This document shows positions 1 through 5,801 of a stretch of DNA of 5,801 nt, piece by piece. The translations under genes were made by a program, and so were the position numbers. The stretch spans positions 7,241 to 13,041 of the forward strand of contig PMEC01000163.1 of assembly GCA_003155705.1 (NCBI GenBank), written 5' to 3'. The notes beneath the pieces were generated by a model. That model was not told where the DNA came from. It made no database searches and saw only the letters and a program-made list of their open reading frames with translations. This DNA comes from Bacteroidales bacterium (GTDB taxonomy: Bacteria; Bacteroidota; Bacteroidia; Bacteroidales; VadinHA17). Numbering within the stretch: the first letter of the stretch is position 1; each line of letters opens with the position of its first letter.

Positions 1-491
1 ATGGATCGGTATCAAAAGATATTCCATTCATTAAGAAAGTAGCGATGGGCATACTGAAGCAGGCTTTCAGTAACAAGGATAGTGCCTTAATGATTATAAG
101 AGACAGTATTACAAAATTTTACAAATCAGATTACAAGGAATACTATTTAAAGAACAGCATTCTTATTGACAAATCGATAACAAGTATCCAGAAAGCATTC
201 TCAGAGAATACCTTCCCGGGAATGAAGGTTACATACGATGTTTATCCTGAACATATCGGACATCTTGAATCAGAAGGTTGTTTCAGGTGTCATAACAATA
301 ATTTCAAATCGGAAAGCGGAAGGACTATAACTAGAGACTGTAATCTTTGTCATTCAATTGTGGGTCAGGGTAAGCCAGGGGCGATGCAGATTACGAATGT
401 CAGGGGAAATCTTGAATTTATTCATCCTGTCGACATTGGTACTGCCTGGAAAGAGGCAAACTGCTGCGATTGTCATAAATTTTTATATTGA
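1..491 (+). CDS. Multihaem c-type cytochrome (NapC/NirT or cytochrome c3-like), 3' part only
   Basis: The reading frame is open from the left edge (first full codon at position 3), so this is the C-terminal part of a longer protein; the ATG at 45 is most likely an internal methionine, since 14 sense codons precede it in frame with no stop. Counting from that methionine, three haem-attachment motifs are visible: CFRCH (79-83), CNLCH (99-103) and CCDCH (140-144), the last five residues before the stop. Three c-type haems in about 65 residues imply an exported protein matured in the periplasm and acting in electron transfer. The layout, with a segment FPGMKVTYDVYPEHIGHLE before GCFRCH, resembles the C-terminal half of Bacteroidota NapC/NirT-type membrane-anchored cytochromes, which usually pass quinol electrons to periplasmic partners. 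The N-terminal membrane anchor and other haem sites would lie upstream, out of view. The next gene starts 77 bp downstream on the same strand. Multihaem cytochrome is secure; the exact subfamily is inferred. Confidence 0.88.
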   Translation, partial: GSVSKDIPFIKKVAMGILKQAFSNKDSALMIIRDSITKFYKSDYKEYYLKNSILIDKSITSIQKAFSENTFPGMKVTYDVYPEHIGHLESEGCFRCHNNNFKSESGRTITRDCNLCHSIVGQGKPGAMQITNVRGNLEFIHPVDIGTAWKEANCCDCHKFLY

Positions 492-496
492 CATTT

Positions 497-524
497 TGAG
501 ATGTGAGGTATGAGGTATGTGATT
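497..524 (+). repeat. Short heptamer tandem repeat (TGAGGTA-like)
   Basis: Right after the cytochrome stop codon, four successive 7-base units read TGAGATG, TGAGGTA, TGAGGTA and TGTGATT. The middle two are identical and the outer ones are degenerate. A perfect 10-bp AT palindrome (ATTTTAAAAT, 522-531) overlaps the last unit. The array is too short to be a CRISPR or a typical minisatellite. It may be a remnant of an intergenic heptamer repeat or chance. No function is assigned. Confidence 0.5.
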
Positions 525-568
525 TTAAAATATAATGAACTGGATTAAAATTTCATAAAATAATTGAT

Positions 569-2116
569 ATGATCTACATTACTTTCAAAAACAGGCTTGT
601 GCCCGCTTTTCTAGCAATTCTAAGGATTGTAATAGGCTGGCATTTTTTGTATGAAGGATTAATCAAGCTTCTTGATCCTTCATGGAGTGCCAGATCATTT
701 CTTGAAGGATCAAGGTGGATCTTCGGGGATTTATTCAGATGGATGGTCTCCGGTGAGACCGGACTCACAATAATTAATCATGCAAACAGTATCGGTCTGA
801 CCCTGATTGGTCTTGCTCTGATTCTTGGATTATTCACCAGAATAACATCGTGGTGTGGTGCCGGTATGCTCCTGATGTATTATCTTGCTTATCCACCATT
901 CGGAGGGTTCAGCTATGGAGCTTTGGCAGAAGGCAACTACCTGATTGTTAATAAGAACCTAATTGAATTGTTTGTACTTATTTTGCTGGCCTTTACTCAA
1001 TCAGGGGAATTCTTTGGACTTGATATTCTGCGGCACCGAAAGAAATCAAGAGTCGTAACATCAGACCCGATTATCTCAAATGACAAAATAATCCATGAAA
1101 AGAACAGTCGCCGCGAATTAATAAAGGGCCTGGCAGGAATACCTTTTCTTGCCTTGTTCTCAGGTGCATATTTTAGGCATATTTCCGAAACCGGACCAGA
1201 TGTGGTTTCAGGGGCGACAGCTATAAGAGTTGATTTTAAAAAAATCAGTGACCTCAAAGGGAAGCTGCCTGAAGGGAAGCTTGGTAAAATGAACATTAGC
1301 AGGATGATAATGGGCTGTAATCTTATAGGTGGCTGGGCTCATGCCCGTGACTTAAACTATGCGAATACCCTTTTCAAAGCATATAATTCAGATCAGAGAA
1401 TACTGGAAACTCTGCATCTTGGAGAAATGGCAGGAGTAAATACAACATTTATGGTTAATGATTATTATCCACTCTTCAACAACTATAAAAAGTCTTACGG
1501 TGGAAAAATGCAGTCAATCTGCCAGACCTACCTGAAACCCGATAATTTTCTTGGTGATATTGATAAAGCTATAGGAAACGGAGCCAATGCACTATACATT
1601 CAGGGAGCAGAAGGTGATAGGTATGTCAGGGAGGGAAAAATTGACCAACTTGCAAAGGCTATCGAACACATTAAAAAACAGGGTTTTCTTGCCGGAATGG
1701 GAGCTCATTCCATTGAGGTTATTAAAGCTTGTGAAAAGGAAGGAATACCTGTGGATTTTTATGTAAAAACATTTCATAATGATAATTACTGGTCAGCACA
1801 CCCGATTGAAAACAGAGTTGAATTCAGCGTCGATATACAAAGATACACTGACCACAATAAGATACATGACAATATGTTCGACCTGTTCCCGATGAAAACA
1901 ATGAATTTTATGAAACAGGTTAATAAACCTTGGATTGCTTTCAAAGTCCTTGCTGGAGGAGCAATTCTCCCAAAAGATGGCTTTCGTTTTGCCTTCGAAA
2001 ATGGTGCCGATTTTATTTGTGTAGGGATGTTTGATTTTCAGGTTGTAGATGACGTCAATATTGCTTGCGAAATACTCGGCAATCTGAAAAACAGGGAACG
2101 GAACTGGTATTCATAA
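569..2116 (+). CDS. DoxX-family membrane protein fused to a C-terminal barrel-like soluble domain
   Basis: Residues 1-155 form a DoxX domain with four predicted membrane helices (about 12-34, 74-91, 93-110, 129-148). Family-like features are GWHFLYEGLIKL (23-34), a WSARSFLEGS segment (39-48) and GEFFGLD (146-152). DoxX relatives include the membrane subunit of archaeal thiosulfate:quinone oxidoreductase, but most bacterial members have no proven reaction. A polar linker (155-179) leads to SRRELIK (180-186) and a hydrophobic stretch to about 202, which looks like an internal twin-arginine signal or fifth helix. Residues 218-511 are a soluble domain with alternating strand/helix character and glycine-rich turns (MGCNLIGGWAHARD, GGAILPKDG, CVGMFDF). 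It resembles an (alpha/beta)8 barrel distantly like aldo/keto reductases or class I aldolases, but no AKR catalytic tetrad is apparent. At 515 residues it is over three times a standalone DoxX. The ATG at 569 is the only one after the in-frame stop at 536-538; no clear Shine-Dalgarno is seen. The DoxX call is firm; barrel fold and function are inferred. Confidence 0.85.
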   Translation: MIYITFKNRLVPAFLAILRIVIGWHFLYEGLIKLLDPSWSARSFLEGSRWIFGDLFRWMVSGETGLTIINHANSIGLTLIGLALILGLFTRITSWCGAGMLLMYYLAYPPFGGFSYGALAEGNYLIVNKNLIELFVLILLAFTQSGEFFGLDILRHRKKSRVVTSDPIISNDKIIHEKNSRRELIKGLAGIPFLALFSGAYFRHISETGPDVVSGATAIRVDFKKISDLKGKLPEGKLGKMNISRMIMGCNLIGGWAHARDLNYANTLFKAYNSDQRILETLHLGEMAGVNTTFMVNDYYPLFNNYKKSYGGKMQSICQTYLKPDNFLGDIDKAIGNGANALYIQGAEGDRYVREGKIDQLAKAIEHIKKQGFLAGMGAHSIEVIKACEKEGIPVDFYVKTFHNDNYWSAHPIENRVEFSVDIQRYTDHNKIHDNMFDLFPMKTMNFMKQVNKPWIAFKVLAGGAILPKDGFRFAFENGADFICVGMFDFQVVDDVNIACEILGNLKNRERNWYS

Positions 2117-2161
2117 AATTAAATAAATTTCCTTCTTAAAATATCGGATTTTTGAATCTGT

Positions 2162-3007
2162 TTATTTCAGAATTTCTGTGGAATAACGTCCAGCAAGATC
2201 CGTCTGATCTTTCGATAGACCTGAAATAACGACAATCGTGTTATCTTTCCAGGAGAGAAAGATATCTCCGTTGTAACCATCTTTGAATACATATTTTCCA
2301 ACGGATGGATCATCAACTTCTAATCCAGCCGATTTTAAATAATCTGAAACAGTTTTCAGAGCGTCAGAACCTGATCCCTTTTTGAATAAAAATAATGAGA
2401 ATGGAGTATCACCAACCTCATATAAAGCTTTAAATGCGCCTGTAAGAAACTCATGGCCAAGAACGCTTTCCTTAATGTATGTTTCCTCATTTTTCTTCCT
2501 CCCTGTTTCAGGTAATTCCTTAAGAACTGCTGGCATATCTGAATCACCATGCAACATATCTGAGACTTTGAGAGCCAGTGTCTCAAGTGTTTGAAGAATT
2601 TTTTCCGACTTGGACGAAGTTCTGATCTTTATATAGTATTTCCCTTTAAAGAAATTCAAAGAACCGTCAGTCTTATAAGCTTGTGCTCCAATATTAATAA
2701 AACGGAAGGATGGAGAACGCTCTGAAGAGTAAATTCCGAAAGCCTGAATCTCATCTTTGTGCCTGTAGATCTCCAGCTTTATTGTATTTTTTCCCTTTAT
2801 GTACTCAGCAACATGCAGATCTTCAAAACCGTATGACAGATAAGTATCTGCTGCACCATCGATGAAATCCCAGAGATTATCTGCTGTGTAGACAGGGTAG
2901 TTAGAAGTCTTCTTAAAACCTTGTAAATCAGGCATTGTAATATCCTGAGAAAACAGTTTTGAGAAAGACAAAATTAATATGAAGCTAATACTTAAAATAT
3001 ATTTCAT
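2162..3007 (-). CDS. Secreted DUF6599-family protein
   Basis: This 281-residue protein begins with a Sec signal peptide: K2, a hydrophobic core to about residue 15, and a likely cleavage after FS at 20, leaving Q21 as first mature residue. There is no lipobox cysteine, so it should be released to the periplasm or carried further. The mature N-terminal half holds the motif LWDFIDGAADTYLSYGF (45-61), followed by an EIYRHKDEIQAFGIYSSER segment (79-97) that I recognise as typical of DUF6599 proteins, a family of unknown function common in Bacteroidota and other environmental bacteria. The second half (about 180-280) is mixed strand/helix and may be a structural repeat of the first: both hold an aromatic-glycine stretch (FGIYSSERS; FSLFLFKKGSG). 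It is the last gene of the minus-strand cluster, 29 bp after the reductase stop, and converges on the DoxX fusion. No enzymatic residues can be assigned. The gene call is secure, the family name moderately so. Confidence 0.85.
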   Translation of the reverse strand: MKYILSISFILILSFSKLFSQDITMPDLQGFKKTSNYPVYTADNLWDFIDGAADTYLSYGFEDLHVAEYIKGKNTIKLEIYRHKDEIQAFGIYSSERSPSFRFINIGAQAYKTDGSLNFFKGKYYIKIRTSSKSEKILQTLETLALKVSDMLHGDSDMPAVLKELPETGRKKNEETYIKESVLGHEFLTGAFKALYEVGDTPFSLFLFKKGSGSDALKTVSDYLKSAGLEVDDPSVGKYVFKDGYNGDIFLSWKDNTIVVISGLSKDQTDLAGRYSTEILK

Positions 3008-3036
3008 TCTTTATTAAACATTAACTGATCCGTAAA

Positions 3037-4230
3037 TCAAACGATAAATTCATTCGGAACATTAACAAGCCTCGATATATCAGCAATCTTCTCTTTCACT
3101 TTAAAATTACTGGCACAGTTAACCTGGCATGTCTGACAATCGGTGCAGGGTGAAGAACCGGTTCCAAGGTCAGCCAGAAGCTGGTAAGCCATCGCCGGAT
3201 GAGAATATCCATATGCATACATATAGGCACGCATTAGATCCGGGACAGGAAGATTTTTAGGACAGGAATGATTGCATTTACTGCAACCGGTGCAGAATAA
3301 ACTTTGCTCCATACTGGCAAGAAGGATATCCTTTTTTTCCTGGTCGGACATTTTAATGTCTTCCATTATTTTTATATTCATATCAAGATGATCAAAAGCG
3401 GTCATCCCGGGAATTGCTGTATGAATATTAGGATTTGACAGGGCCCATTTTATTGCAGCAGTAGAATTTATCGGTTTTGTTTTTTCCTTATCGAGAAAGC
3501 CGCCTCCTGCAATCGTTTTCATTGCAATAAGCCCTAGGCCGGCATCATTTGCCTTTTTAAGAGAACTATCCATTTCCGGAATACTATCAAGCTTGAAATT
3601 ATAAGCAGTTAAAACAACATCCCAGACTTTTGATTCAGCTGCAGCATTAATTACAGAAGGCATATTCGCATGAGTTGAAAACCCGATGAATTTTGTTTTA
3701 CCATCCTTCTTTAGCTTTTTAATTGCGTCAGTAAGAGGTTTAAATTCAAGCAATTCAGGATTTCGGACATCATGGATGTATAGAATATCAACATAATCCA
3801 TCTGTAACCTGGTAAGACTTGTTTTAAATTTTGCCAGGAAATCATCACTTGTTGTCTGTCCTGTCGGACGGCCATCCCTGTCAACACCTGCCGGTTTGAC
3901 TTTTGTCTCCAGAATAAAAGATTTCCGTGGATAATTCTTAAGAAGATTACCCAGCATAATCTCATTGTTCCCGTTCTGATAGCCATTTGCTGTATCAAAC
4001 AGTGTAATGCCTTTTTCATATGCCGCTTTGCATAGATTTGGATTATCAGCTCTCATCACGCCAAAACTTACAACCGGTACCTTCAGACCTGTTTTTCCAA
4101 GAGTTCTGAATGTGGTATTTTTACTTTGCTGTGAAGCCTGTTTTGAAGCCAAAGCAGGAGAAAAAGCCAATAGCCCTGCTGCTCCAGTGATCCCTGTTCT
4201 AAGGAATCCTCTTCTATTCAGTCTGTTCAT
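3037..4230 (-). CDS. Tat-exported aldo/keto reductase with C-terminal two-[4Fe-4S] ferredoxin domain
   Basis: The N-terminus is a twin-arginine signal: NRRGFLR (5-11), then a hydrophobic stretch ending with ALA (26-28), so the folded holoenzyme is expected in the periplasm. Residues 40-300 are an aldo/keto reductase barrel, opening with FRTLGKTGLKVPVVSFG (41-57). The usual catalytic tetrad is present as D79, Y84, K110 and H153; the family normally reduces carbonyls with NAD(P)H. After the barrel come two cysteine motifs: C313, C316, C319, C323-P and C362, C365, C368, C372, each CxxCxxCxxxC as in [4Fe-4S] ferredoxins. This AKR-plus-ferredoxin architecture is common in Bacteroidota and anaerobes; the clusters suggest electron exchange with a protein partner. 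Free NAD(P)H is scarce in the periplasm, so the electron source is unclear; a cofactor bound before export or electrons via the clusters are possible. The start lies 9 bp after the MBL hydrolase stop, consistent with cotranscription. Substrate unknown. Confidence 0.93.
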   Translation of the reverse strand: MNRLNRRGFLRTGITGAAGLLAFSPALASKQASQQSKNTTFRTLGKTGLKVPVVSFGVMRADNPNLCKAAYEKGITLFDTANGYQNGNNEIMLGNLLKNYPRKSFILETKVKPAGVDRDGRPTGQTTSDDFLAKFKTSLTRLQMDYVDILYIHDVRNPELLEFKPLTDAIKKLKKDGKTKFIGFSTHANMPSVINAAAESKVWDVVLTAYNFKLDSIPEMDSSLKKANDAGLGLIAMKTIAGGGFLDKEKTKPINSTAAIKWALSNPNIHTAIPGMTAFDHLDMNIKIMEDIKMSDQEKKDILLASMEQSLFCTGCSKCNHSCPKNLPVPDLMRAYMYAYGYSHPAMAYQLLADLGTGSSPCTDCQTCQVNCASNFKVKEKIADISRLVNVPNEFIV

Positions 4231-4239
4231 ATTCTATTA

Positions 4240-4968
4240 CTATTTTAAATTTCTGATTCTTACTTCTATGCCTGAATTCTTCAACAGATTGACGATCTCT
4301 TCAGTATTGGTATTGCCATAATGATAGGGATACAGGATTGCCGGGTTAAACGATTTTGCGGCATCAGCTACCATTTCAGGTGTCATAGTGTAAGGAAGGT
4401 TCATTGGCAAAAAAGCCACATCGATATTCTTGAGATTTTTCATTTCGGGAATATTTTCCGTATCCCCGGCAACATAAAATTTTTTGTCTCCTATTGTTAT
4501 TACATATCCGTTTCCTACCCCTTTAGGATGGAAAGGCTGACCTGGAGCCCTCATGTTTTTTATATTATATGCCGGCACAGCCATAATTGTAATTCCATTA
4601 ACAATATTAATGTCTCCTGCTTTCATAACCTTTGTCCAGGAAACCGAAGCCGCAGCATTTTCATTTGAGAACATTATAGTGGCATCTTTGCGCAAAGTTT
4701 TAATAAGATCAGGATCAAGATGATCACCATGCTCATGTGTCACAAGTATCATATCTGCTTTAGGAAGGTTTTCATATGAGCCTGAGGTGCGAACCGGATC
4801 AATATAAATTACAAAGTTATTGATTGAAAACATAAGAGAACCATGTCCTATGAACCGCATTTCTACAATACCGGAAGAGGTATTGATTTTGTCAACTACA
4901 GGCATATCCTGCGAAAACACCGATAATTTCATAGCTGCAAGCGTTATTAATAAAAATATTCTTTTCAT
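4240..4968 (-). CDS. Secreted metallo-beta-lactamase-fold hydrolase, UlaG-like
   Basis: This 242-residue protein starts with a Sec signal peptide (MKR, hydrophobic core, likely cleavage after VFS near residue 19), so it should act outside the cytoplasm. The mature part is a compact MBL domain: GHGSLMF (41-47) and the strand to D57, then the metal signature HEHGDH (H78, H80, D82, H83), further likely ligands D169 in AGDTE and H216 in YPYHYG, and a conserved HPKGVGNGY segment (147-155). This pattern matches the UlaG/RomA-like 'metal-dependent hydrolase' branch of the superfamily (L-ascorbate-6-phosphate lactonase relatives), which has many uncharacterised members; all metal ligands are present, so it is probably active. 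The usual length for this branch is about 210-250 residues, so it looks complete. It is the first gene of the three-gene minus-strand cluster and has the candidate promoter upstream. Its secreted location argues against a sugar-phosphate substrate; a lactone or other ester is possible but not shown. Confidence 0.92.
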   Translation of the reverse strand: MKRIFLLITLAAMKLSVFSQDMPVVDKINTSSGIVEMRFIGHGSLMFSINNFVIYIDPVRTSGSYENLPKADMILVTHEHGDHLDPDLIKTLRKDATIMFSNENAAASVSWTKVMKAGDINIVNGITIMAVPAYNIKNMRAPGQPFHPKGVGNGYVITIGDKKFYVAGDTENIPEMKNLKNIDVAFLPMNLPYTMTPEMVADAAKSFNPAILYPYHYGNTNTEEIVNLLKNSGIEVRIRNLK

Positions 4969-5011
4969 AATTTATCCAATATCACTATTCATTAAACTAT
5001 TATTTATTGCC

Positions 5012-5019
5012 GAAATATA
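5012..5019 (-). promoter_or_regulatory. Candidate Bacteroidota -7 promoter element for the minus-strand operon
   Basis: On the minus strand the bases read TATATTTC, seven of eight matching the Bacteroidota -7 consensus TAnnTTTG. It lies 43 bp before the ATG of the MBL hydrolase, which would give a 5' leader of roughly 35-40 nt. No clear TTG-containing -33 box is found at the expected distance upstream, and AT-rich DNA yields such matches by chance, so confidence is low. Confidence 0.35.
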
Positions 5020-5053
5020 CGATTTTTTATATTATTTTCGATTGCTCTCTTTC

Positions 5054-5065
5054 TGATATATATCA
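5054..5065. promoter_or_regulatory. Perfect 12-bp palindrome, candidate operator
   Basis: TGATATATATCA is its own reverse complement. It sits in the divergent intergenic region, roughly 50 bp upstream of the predicted start of transcription for the minus-strand operon and about 105 bp upstream of the AlbA_2 start codon. Its position would suit a dimeric regulator controlling one or both directions, but alternating TA tracts are common in AT-rich DNA, so this is suggestive only. Confidence 0.3.
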
Positions 5066-5169
5066 TAGAGTCCGGCCTCTTTGAGTAACTTGAAAAGAAG
5101 AAAGATCAGATTAATAAAAAGAGAAGTTTGAAGTCGTTTAGTACTTGAACTTGCAGAATTCGTTAATTC

Positions 5170-5801
5170 ATGGAAAGGTATCTGAAAAAGCTTATCTCCG
5201 AAGGTGAAAATCAACATCTTGATTTTAAGTTCTGTATTTCAGACAGCAGAAAAATTGCCCGCACGTTGTCTGCTTTTGCAAATACTGAAGGGGGAAAACT
5301 GCTTATTGGAGTCAGAGATAATGGAACAATAGCAGGGGTACGCTCAGATGAAGAATACTACATGATCGAGACGGCATCAATTCTATTTTGTAAACCTGAA
5401 ATACCTGTATCAATAAAGCAGCATAGCGCCGACGGAAAGATTGTTCTTGAGGTTGATGTAACCAAAGGAGATAAGAAACCATACCTGTCAAAGGGTGATA
5501 ATGGTAAATGGCAGGCATATTTCAGGCATGGAGACCAGAATCTTGTTGCCAACAGTGTAATGCTTCATTTATGGCGTAAAAATGACCGTAAAAAGGGAAT
5601 ATTAATCCGTTTCGGAAAACCTGAGAATGCTCTTATGGAATATCTTAAAACACATGGAACAATTACCTTTTCAGGCTTCAGAAAGATGGCTAAGATTCCT
5701 CCATACAAGGCAGAAAAAATTATTGTAAACCTATTACTTTGTAATGTTCTCGAGATGAATATCTCAGAAAAGGGTTTCACATATTCACTTAGTAAACCTG
5801 A
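5170..5801 (+). CDS. AlbA_2 (Schlafen-type) domain protein with C-terminal winged helix, 3' end cut off
   Basis: The frame starts at the ATG at 5170, just after an in-frame stop at 5164-5166, and stays open for 210 codons to the right edge, so the C-terminus is missing. Residues 9-60 carry the AlbA_2 signature: SEGENQHLDFK (10-20), then SAFANTEGGKLLIGVRDNG (34-52) followed by an IAGV turn. The domain continues to about residue 135, including the basic/aromatic KWQAYFRHGDQN segment (113-124). Residues 150-209 look like a winged helix (ENALMEYLKTHGTITFSGF, then a helix from about 178 and a wing ending near 207). AlbA_2 proteins are cytoplasmic, often annotated as 'ATP-binding' or 'RNA-binding' and as putative transcriptional regulators; nuclease activity is known for some Schlafen relatives. 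Single-copy short members of about 210-220 residues occur in Bacteroidota, so probably few residues are missing. No Shine-Dalgarno is evident. It is divergent from the secreted-enzyme operon. Family assignment is firm; the molecular role is not known. Confidence 0.9.
   Translation, partial: MERYLKKLISEGENQHLDFKFCISDSRKIARTLSAFANTEGGKLLIGVRDNGTIAGVRSDEEYYMIETASILFCKPEIPVSIKQHSADGKIVLEVDVTKGDKKPYLSKGDNGKWQAYFRHGDQNLVANSVMLHLWRKNDRKKGILIRFGKPENALMEYLKTHGTITFSGFRKMAKIPPYKAEKIIVNLLLCNVLEMNISEKGFTYSLSKP

Larger units (their letters stand above)
4969..5169. other. Divergent intergenic region between MBL hydrolase and AlbA_2 genes
   Basis: These 201 bp separate divergently transcribed genes and should hold promoters for both. 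The stretch is very AT-rich. It holds a candidate minus-strand promoter element (5012-5019) and a 12-bp palindrome (5054-5065), listed separately. I see no convincing promoter for the plus-strand gene, no tRNA-like or riboswitch-like fold, and no terminator. A 61-codon minus-strand frame reaching into the AlbA_2 gene (5032-5217) has no recognisable features and is taken as spurious. Confidence 0.6.

Noticed and set aside
45..47. ATG at 45 as the true start of the cytochrome gene
   Set aside because: The frame is open to the left edge with 14 protein-like codons before it, there is no signal peptide or membrane anchor after it, and a c-type cytochrome needs an export signal.
497..524. Heptamer array as a CRISPR fragment
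   Set aside because: The units are seven bases with no spacers, far shorter than CRISPR repeats.
997..1296. 99-codon minus-strand frame inside the DoxX fusion gene
   Set aside because: It is antisense to a well-supported coding sequence, and its translation shows no domain or signal.
2117..2161. Possible bidirectional terminator between the convergent genes
   Set aside because: Only a weak five-pair stem with an AT-rich core (around GGATTTTTGAATCT, 2144-2157) can be drawn, with no GC-rich hairpin.
5033..5040. TATTTTCG on the plus strand as a promoter for the AlbA_2 gene
   Set aside because: It matches the TAnnTTTG consensus only in part, the nearest upstream TTG is wrongly spaced, and the leader would be about 125 nt long.
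5032..5217. 61-codon minus-strand frame overlapping the AlbA_2 start
   Set aside because: No recognisable motif, low-complexity composition, and it overlaps the conserved N-terminus of the AlbA_2 gene.

Overview
The window looks like a chromosomal segment of an AT-rich member of the Bacteroidota, probably an uncultured or anaerobic Bacteroidales-like lineage. The clues are short Sec signal peptides ending in FSQ, the lack of clear Shine-Dalgarno sequences before most starts, a TAnnTTTG-like promoter element, and protein families common in that phylum (DUF6599, Tat-exported aldo/keto reductase with ferredoxin clusters, DoxX fused to a barrel-like domain, AlbA_2 protein). The taxonomic call is inference; no rRNA or marker gene is present.

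Layout. On the + strand, positions 1-491 are the 3' end of a multihaem c-type cytochrome gene with three CxxCH sites; its 5' part lies outside the window. After a 77-bp gap holding a small heptamer repeat comes 569-2116 (+), a 515-residue fusion of a four-helix DoxX membrane domain to a large soluble domain, joined by an internal twin-arginine segment. This gene converges, across 45 bp, on a three-gene minus-strand cluster. Transcription of that cluster runs from 4968 down to 2162: a secreted metallo-beta-lactamase-fold hydrolase (UlaG-like), then a Tat-exported aldo/keto reductase carrying two [4Fe-4S] motifs, then a secreted DUF6599 protein. Gaps of 9 and 29 bp suggest one operon. A 201-bp divergent intergenic region (4969-5169) follows, with a candidate promoter for the operon and a perfect 12-bp palindrome. 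From 5170 (+) an AlbA_2 (Schlafen-type) domain plus winged-helix protein runs off the right edge.

How the genes may work together. Five of the six gene products appear to act at or beyond the inner membrane: the cytochrome, the DoxX fusion, the AKR-ferredoxin protein, the MBL-fold hydrolase and DUF6599. Two of them carry twin-arginine motifs, consistent with cofactor-loaded or prefolded domains. A periplasmic redox or detoxification function is a reasonable hypothesis, but no substrate can be read from the sequence. The AlbA_2 protein is the only clearly cytoplasmic, regulator-like product; its link to the operon is positional only.

No tRNA, rRNA, CRISPR array, insertion sequence or phage gene was seen.
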